The notes beneath the pieces were generated by a model, which saw only the letters and a program-made list of their open reading frames with translations, searched no databases and was not told where the DNA came from. The translations under genes were made by a program, and so were the position numbers. Shown here piece by piece: positions 6,883 to 9,799 of a DNA stretch of 9,799 nucleotides (its first letter is position 1; each line of letters starts with the position of its first letter). This DNA is from Domibacillus sp. (lineage in GTDB: Bacteria; Bacillota; Bacilli; Bacillales; Domibacillaceae), in contig JAPSKG010000070.1 of assembly GCA_031177795.1 (NCBI GenBank), forward strand, positions 1 through 9,799, in the 5' to 3' direction.

Positions 6883-7604
6883 TTCTCATTTCCCCCAGAC
6901 ATTACATAAAGTTTTGCAAAATTTCCTTTTTGCAAAATTTTTATTTCGTTTTGCTTCATTAGTTCAAGAATTGCAAGAAAGCTGACAACCAGCTCATTGC
7001 GCTCATTTGAATCAAATAATTCCTCAAAAAGCATGGGCTCTTTTGAGAATCGGAGCTTTTCCCGCAGTGCTTTCATTCTTGTTTCCACAGATACTTCTTC
7101 GCGACGAACAGTTGCTTTCGGAGGAATGGCAAGCTTTTTTCGGCGCATCATTTTTTGAAAAGCTCCCAGCATATCGTAAATCGACACATGAAGAGGGCCT
7201 TCTACATTTGAAGCAAACAAATGGTCAGAAGGAGGGCGGGAAAAAAACATTGTCCTTTCTTCTTCTAAAACATGTAGTTTCTCGGCCGCTTCCTTATATT
7301 TTTTATATTCAACTAAGCGCCTGGTCAGCTCTTCACGCGGATCTTCCTCATAAAATTCATCATCTTCTTCTGTATGATCAGGAAGCAGCGACCTGCTTTT
7401 CATCGCAATTAACGTAGCTGCCATTACCAGATATTCACTGGCAACATCAAGTTCAAGCTGCTGCATTGTATTTACATACGATAAATACTGATTGGTAATT
7501 TCAGCAGCGGGTATATCATATATGTCAATTTCCAATTGGTTAATTAAATGAAGCAACAAGTCGAGCGGGCCTTCAAACGAATCAATTTTCACTTTATATT
7601 CCAT
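6879..7604 (-). CDS. scpA: Segregation and condensation protein ScpA (kleisin)
   Basis: Kleisin of the bacterial condensin: its N-terminal helical domain binds the SMC neck, its C-terminal winged helix binds the SMC head, and the middle holds an ScpB dimer. With the ATG at 7604-7602 it has 241 residues (usual about 240-260). The family hallmark SFEGPLDLLLHLINQLEIDI is at 9-28. An acidic middle (79-92) leads to the ScpB-binding region, and the C-terminal winged helix is about 165-235 (FEELF, VSFLAILELMKQNEI). An in-frame ATG at 7640 would add 12 residues but has no ribosome binding site and coincides with the predicted transcription start. The chosen start has CAGGAG about eight bases upstream and the usual MEYKVKIDSFEGPL beginning. 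A sigma-A promoter candidate lies 44 bases upstream, divergent from the DUF309 gene. Confidence 0.97.
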   Translation of the reverse strand: MEYKVKIDSFEGPLDLLLHLINQLEIDIYDIPAAEITNQYLSYVNTMQQLELDVASEYLVMAATLIAMKSRSLLPDHTEEDDEFYEEDPREELTRRLVEYKKYKEAAEKLHVLEEERTMFFSRPPSDHLFASNVEGPLHVSIYDMLGAFQKMMRRKKLAIPPKATVRREEVSVETRMKALREKLRFSKEPMLFEELFDSNERNELVVSFLAILELMKQNEIKILQKGNFAKLYVMSGGNEK

Positions 7605-7647
7605 GTCTATTCTCCTGTTTTCCGATTGCGTTTTTCGCATAATTTAA

Positions 7648-7676
7648 AGTATAGTACATTTTCAGCTTGCTTTCAG
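7648..7676 (-). promoter_or_regulatory. Candidate sigma-A promoter of scpA-scpB
   Basis: On the minus strand CTGAAA (7676-7671, four of six matches) and TATACT (7653-7648, five of six) are separated by 17 bases. The expected start is near 7641, giving a leader of about 37 bases to the scpA ATG at 7604. This also argues against the upstream in-frame ATG at 7640. Confidence 0.6.
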
Positions 7677-7678
7677 CG

Positions 7679-7693
7679 TTTCTAATTGAGAAA
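7679..7693. repeat. Short palindrome between the divergent scpA and DUF309-gene promoters
   Basis: TTTCTAATTGAGAAA is palindromic in six of seven base pairs around a central T. It starts two bases from the scpA -35 and covers the -35 of the plus-strand promoter. An operator read by a dimeric regulator is possible. An AT-rich palindrome of this size can also occur by chance. Confidence 0.4.
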
Positions 7694-7714
7694 ATGAGCA
7701 TCTTATGGTAAACT
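7686..7714 (+). promoter_or_regulatory. Candidate sigma-A promoter of the DUF309 gene
   Basis: TTGAGA (7686-7691, five of six) and TAAACT (7709-7714, four of six) have a 17-base spacer. The predicted start is near 7721, leaving a leader of about 29 bases with GGGGG at 7738-7742, seven bases before the ATG. It stands back to back with the scpA promoter; the two -35 boxes are nine bases apart. Confidence 0.6.
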
Positions 7715-7749
7715 AAATTAAATCCGACCACCTGACTGGGGGAAAATAA

Positions 7750-8265
7750 ATGTACAACTATCCTGTGCCCTACCTTGAATTTTTGGCACATTTTCATATT
7801 GACCATGATTATTTTGAGTGCCATGAACTTTTAGAAGAGCACTGGAAAAAAACAGATGGAACTCGTGATTCTGTTTGGGTTGGGTTAATTCAATCGGCAG
7901 TTTTTTTGTATCATTACCGCCGGGGCAATTTAAACGGAGCTTTACGAATGGCTCAAAAAGCAATAAACTGCTTTTACCAAAAGCCCGCTGCTCTGGTTCG
8001 TCTTGGCATAGACCCTGATAAACTTATTACAGTTATTGAGCGTTCACTTCGTCAGATGCAAAACGGAGTTTCTTTTAAGCCCATTGAAATTCCTTTTTTG
8101 GATGAACAATTAAAAAAAGAACTTACACAGTTTGCTGAAACATTTCAGCCTGAAACAAATGAATATTTTTTGTCCCATAAACATAAACTGCGTGACCGCA
8201 CAGAAGTTATAAAAGCTCGAGAATCTGCCTCTGCATTGAAAAAAGCCGGCAAAGTAACGCTATAA
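7750..8265 (+). CDS. DUF309 family protein (YpuF-like), function unknown
   Basis: A soluble, mostly helical protein of 171 residues. It carries the DUF309 signature HDYFECHELLEEHWKK at 19-34, with the conserved H-x-F/Y-x-x-H-E pattern, followed by WVGLIQSAVFLYHYRRGN at 43-60, where the family keeps a helix ending in a basic RGN turn. The clustered His and Glu residues look suited to metal binding, but I know of no demonstrated activity. I recall B. subtilis ypuF, next to scpA, as the same family; here the gene is divergent from scpA and is the only plus-strand gene in the window. The C-terminus is basic, and its last codons form one arm of the shared terminator. The ATG is set by GGGGG seven bases upstream. 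There is no signal peptide or membrane span, so a cytoplasmic location is expected. Confidence 0.9.
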   Translation: MYNYPVPYLEFLAHFHIDHDYFECHELLEEHWKKTDGTRDSVWVGLIQSAVFLYHYRRGNLNGALRMAQKAINCFYQKPAALVRLGIDPDKLITVIERSLRQMQNGVSFKPIEIPFLDEQLKKELTQFAETFQPETNEYFLSHKHKLRDRTEVIKARESASALKKAGKVTL

Positions 8266-8289
8266 GCGTTCTTTACCGGCTTTCTTTTG
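8242..8289. terminator. Two-way terminator shared by the DUF309 gene and ribT, built from their coding ends
   Basis: Arms AAAGCCGG-c-AAAG-t-AACGC (8242-8260) and GCGTT-CTTT-a-CCGGCTTT (8266-8283) pair except for one mismatch and one bulged base, around a five-base loop TATAA. On the plus strand it leads into CTTTTG; on the minus strand it leads into six T (8244-8239). The DUF309 stop (8263-8265) lies in the loop and the ribT stop (8275-8273) in the right arm, so both genes' last codons make the stem. Confidence 0.85.
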
Positions 8290-8626
8290 TGCATTTTTCA
8301 AAAAAACGCATTGTCGCTTCATCAGGTGCAACTTTATAATCTGAATACAGCTTTGTCACAGCTGCAACCATTTTTGTTCCGATTCCTTCGTCACGAAAAG
8401 AAGGATTAACAGCAATATGCAAAACCTTAACCTTGCCTTCGCTAACAGCTACTCCTACGACCCCGACAATATCTTCATCTATTTTCCATAAATAGAGCTG
8501 TCGCTCATCATCTGACTCATAGCTCTCAATGGTTTCTTTAAGCGTTCGCAACTCTTTTTCGCGGGGCATGTAAGAAAGCAAACCCATCGCAATTTTTTTA
8601 AACGATTTCTTATATCGAACCAGCAT
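8273..8626 (-). CDS. ribT: RibT, GNAT-family acetyltransferase
   Basis: RibT is the last gene of the riboflavin operon in B. subtilis and is a GNAT-fold protein whose substrate is not established. The product from ATG 8626 has 117 residues (B. subtilis about 124). It opens with MLVRYKKSFKKIAMGLLSYM, which closely fits RibT as I remember it. The acetyl-CoA binding loop is at 69-88 (LHIAVNPSFRDEGIG, with R-x-x-G-x-G at 78-83). The ATG has a GAGGGAT site about nine bases upstream. The frame stays open to TTG 8710 and includes ATG 8704, also with a fair AAAGGATGG site, which would add 26 unfamiliar residues; I prefer the shorter form. A weak promoter-like pair TTGCGG (8710-8705) and TAAGAT (8687-8682), 17 bases apart, may drive it. 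None of ribD, ribE, ribA or ribH and no FMN riboswitch are nearby, so it is separated from its usual operon. Confidence 0.88.
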   Translation of the reverse strand: MLVRYKKSFKKIAMGLLSYMPREKELRTLKETIESYESDDERQLYLWKIDEDIVGVVGVAVSEGKVKVLHIAVNPSFRDEGIGTKMVAAVTKLYSDYKVAPDEATMRFFEKCTKESR

Positions 8627-8720
8627 ATAAAATCCCTCTTCAATTAGCAAGATTGACCCGCTTGATACCGCCACGCCTATTATCTTACTAAATCGGACTT
8701 CCATCCGCAAGGGCCATCCT

Positions 8721-8807
8721 TTAATTTACAATAAAAAGCCAGTAATACAGGCCCCACCCAAATGCCAAAAACGTTAATAAAATAAGCAATAAAATGTTGT
8801 TGTTCAT
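8721..8807 (-). CDS. Small single-span membrane peptide, 28 residues, unknown
   Basis: A short frame starts at ATG 8807-8805 with MNNNILLLILLTFLAF and ends VN at TAA 8723-8721. After three asparagines almost every residue is hydrophobic or aromatic (several Leu, Phe, Trp and Tyr), enough for one membrane helix at about 5-26. The start has AGGCGG, one mismatch from the ideal site, seven bases upstream and just touching the lysA stop. It is therefore probably co-transcribed and perhaps coupled with lysA (14-base gap). No charged residues are present at all. I do not recognise a family. It fills most of the 8627-8820 gap between ribT and lysA. Too short for standard gene callers; the case rests on ribosome binding site, spacing and hydrophobic pattern. 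Confidence 0.55.
   Translation of the reverse strand: MNNNILLLILLTFLAFGWGLYYWLFIVN
8733..8752 (-). terminator. Weak terminator-like hairpin at the end of the lysA unit
   Basis: On the minus strand GCC-T-GT-ATT-AC-T-GGC (8752-8738) folds with five pairs and one T-T mismatch, followed by five T (8737-8733). It lies within the last codons of the 28-residue frame. The stem is short, so termination would be partial at best. Confidence 0.3.
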
Positions 8808-8820
8808 TTTACTTCCGCCT

Positions 8821-9799
8821 TTAATTTGTTTGCGGCTGCTGAAGAGGCAAGTCTAATTTTACAAGGTCATCGTATGTTTCACGGCGGATTACCATTCTTG
8901 CTTCGCCATTTTCTACGAAAACAACCGGCGGTCGGGGAATGCGATTGTAGTTATTCGCCATTGAGTAGCCGTAAGCACCTGTACAAAACATTGCCAGCAA
9001 ATCACCTGTATTTGCTTTTGGAAGCGGCAAATCCCAAATAAGCATGTCGCCTGACTCACAGCATTTCCCGGCAATTGATACGGTTTCTTCCACTTGATCG
9101 TTTACACGGTTTGCCAACACAGCTTCATATTTTGCTTCATATAATGCCGGACGGATATTATCACTCATTCCACCGTCTACAGCCAGGTATTTGCGCACAT
9201 TCGGTACATCTTTCACTGAGCCGGTTTCATAAATAGTCACACCAGCGTCTCCTACAAGAGAACGGCCTGGCTCAATCCATATTTCCGGCATGATCATACC
9301 AAGCCGTTTTGTTTCTTCTTGCACTTTACGTATAATTTCTTCAACATAGGCAGCAGGTTCAAGCGGGTCGTCTTCTGCTGTGTATCGTATCCCAAAGCCG
9401 CCACCAAGGTTTAATACAGAGGATTCAAACGATAAACGTTTTTTCCAATCTGCCAGTTTTCCAATAATTTTTTCAGCTGCGAGTGTGAAACCGGTTGTTT
9501 CAAAAATTTGCGAACCGATATGACAATGGAGCCCAAGCACATCAACAAACGGCATTTTCAGCGCCAAAACAAGGGCTTCTTCTGCCTGCCCGTTGTTTAA
9601 ATCAAAGCCAAATTTTGAGTCTTCCTGGCCTGTTAAAATATAGTCATGTGTATGAGCTTCAATTCCTGGAGTGATGCGAAGCAAAATCTTCATTGTTTGG
9701 CTTCGTGATTTACTGATTTCATTAATTAAATTTAATTCGTGAAAATTATCTACTACAATACAGCCAATTTTAGCATCAAAAGCCATTTCCAACTCTTCC
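8821..9799 (-). CDS. lysA: Diaminopimelate decarboxylase LysA, 5' end outside window
   Basis: Catalyses the last step of lysine synthesis, decarboxylation of meso-diaminopimelate to L-lysine with pyridoxal phosphate, in the cytoplasm. The frame is open through the right edge: 325 codons are visible of about 440 expected. The N-terminal part with the PLP-binding lysine is missing. Seen are GLHCHIGSQI (PLP barrel), NLGGGFGIRY (glycine loop for the PLP phosphate), WIEPGRSLVG, VDGGMSDNIRPALY, GKCCESGDML (the C-E-S-D substrate motif with the active-site cysteine at the dimer interface) and GAYGYSMANNYN near the C-terminus. All expected active-site motifs are intact. The TTG at 9792-9790 is an internal leucine codon, not a start. 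A small membrane-peptide frame follows 14 bases later. Any lysine riboswitch or promoter would lie to the right of the window. Confidence 0.97.
   Translation of the reverse strand, partial: EELEMAFDAKIGCIVVDNFHELNLINEISKSRSQTMKILLRITPGIEAHTHDYILTGQEDSKFGFDLNNGQAEEALVLALKMPFVDVLGLHCHIGSQIFETTGFTLAAEKIIGKLADWKKRLSFESSVLNLGGGFGIRYTAEDDPLEPAAYVEEIIRKVQEETKRLGMIMPEIWIEPGRSLVGDAGVTIYETGSVKDVPNVRKYLAVDGGMSDNIRPALYEAKYEAVLANRVNDQVEETVSIAGKCCESGDMLIWDLPLPKANTGDLLAMFCTGAYGYSMANNYNRIPRPPVVFVENGEARMVIRRETYDDLVKLDLPLQQPQTN

Noticed and set aside
7007..7417. Plus-strand open frame of 136 codons opposite scpA
   Set aside because: It lies wholly antisense to a well-supported scpA, with no good ribosome binding site and no recognisable motif; its residue pattern is what a shadow frame gives.
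7605..7640. Upstream ATG of scpA
   Set aside because: No ribosome binding site, and it coincides with the predicted transcription start.
7718..7963. Minus-strand open frame opposite the start of the DUF309 gene
   Set aside because: It is antisense to the conserved DUF309 signature region and has no family features.
8627..8820. Possible riboswitch (FMN or lysine) before ribT
   Set aside because: No conserved aptamer elements or multi-stem fold are visible, and most of the space is taken by the small frame.
1..9799. CRISPR array, tRNA, rRNA, insertion sequence, phage or toxin-antitoxin genes
   Set aside because: No spaced direct repeats, cloverleaf patterns, transposase motifs or terminal inverted repeats were seen. 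Genes are core metabolic, cell-cycle and sporulation functions with uniform codon use.

Overview
The window looks like core chromosome of a low-to-moderate GC, endospore-forming Firmicute of the Bacillus type (Bacillaceae or Planococcaceae). The evidence is the gene set and order: lysA, ribT, a DUF309 gene, scpA-scpB, dacB-spmA-spmB, rluB and resA-resB-resC. From memory this is a rearranged and condensed version of the Bacillus subtilis lysA-rib-scp-dacB-spm-res neighbourhood. I see no insertion sequence, phage gene, CRISPR array, tRNA or rRNA. Genus and species cannot be fixed from the sequence alone.

Layout, right to left, because all genes but one are on the minus strand. (1) 9799-8721: the 3' two thirds of lysA (diaminopimelate decarboxylase) followed by a 28-codon reading frame for a single-span membrane peptide. 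(2) 8626-8273: ribT, an acetyltransferase-family gene usually tied to riboflavin synthesis, here without ribDEAH. It converges on a DUF309 gene (7750-8265, plus strand); the two stop codons are 7 bp apart and share one two-way terminator made from the coding ends of both. (3) 7749-7605: a 144-bp divergent promoter region between the DUF309 gene and scpA. (4) 7604-6310: scpA-scpB, condensin partners, overlapping by 4 bases. (5) 6255-4116: dacB-spmA-spmB, a sporulation cortex and spore-core dehydration cluster with a candidate sigma-E promoter at the scpB/dacB border and a strong terminator at the end. (6) 4026-3295: rluB, a 23S rRNA pseudouridine synthase. (7) 3173-1: resA-resB-resC for cytochrome c maturation, with resC running off the left edge. 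Expected resD and resE would lie beyond it.

How it works together: the right side makes lysine and, through diaminopimelate, the precursor of peptidoglycan and of spore dipicolinate. The middle handles chromosome segregation, then spore cortex and core maturation. The left side matures ribosomes and attaches heme to c-type cytochromes outside the membrane. Genes are tightly packed and mostly translationally coupled, with strong ribosome binding sites. The longest stretch without a called gene is 144 bp (7605-7749).

No new multi-gene system is evident. The points worth a second look are small: the membrane peptide after lysA, terminators written into coding ends, the stranded ribT, a palindrome between back-to-back promoters, a candidate sigma-E promoter, and a PhoP-like direct repeat before resA.
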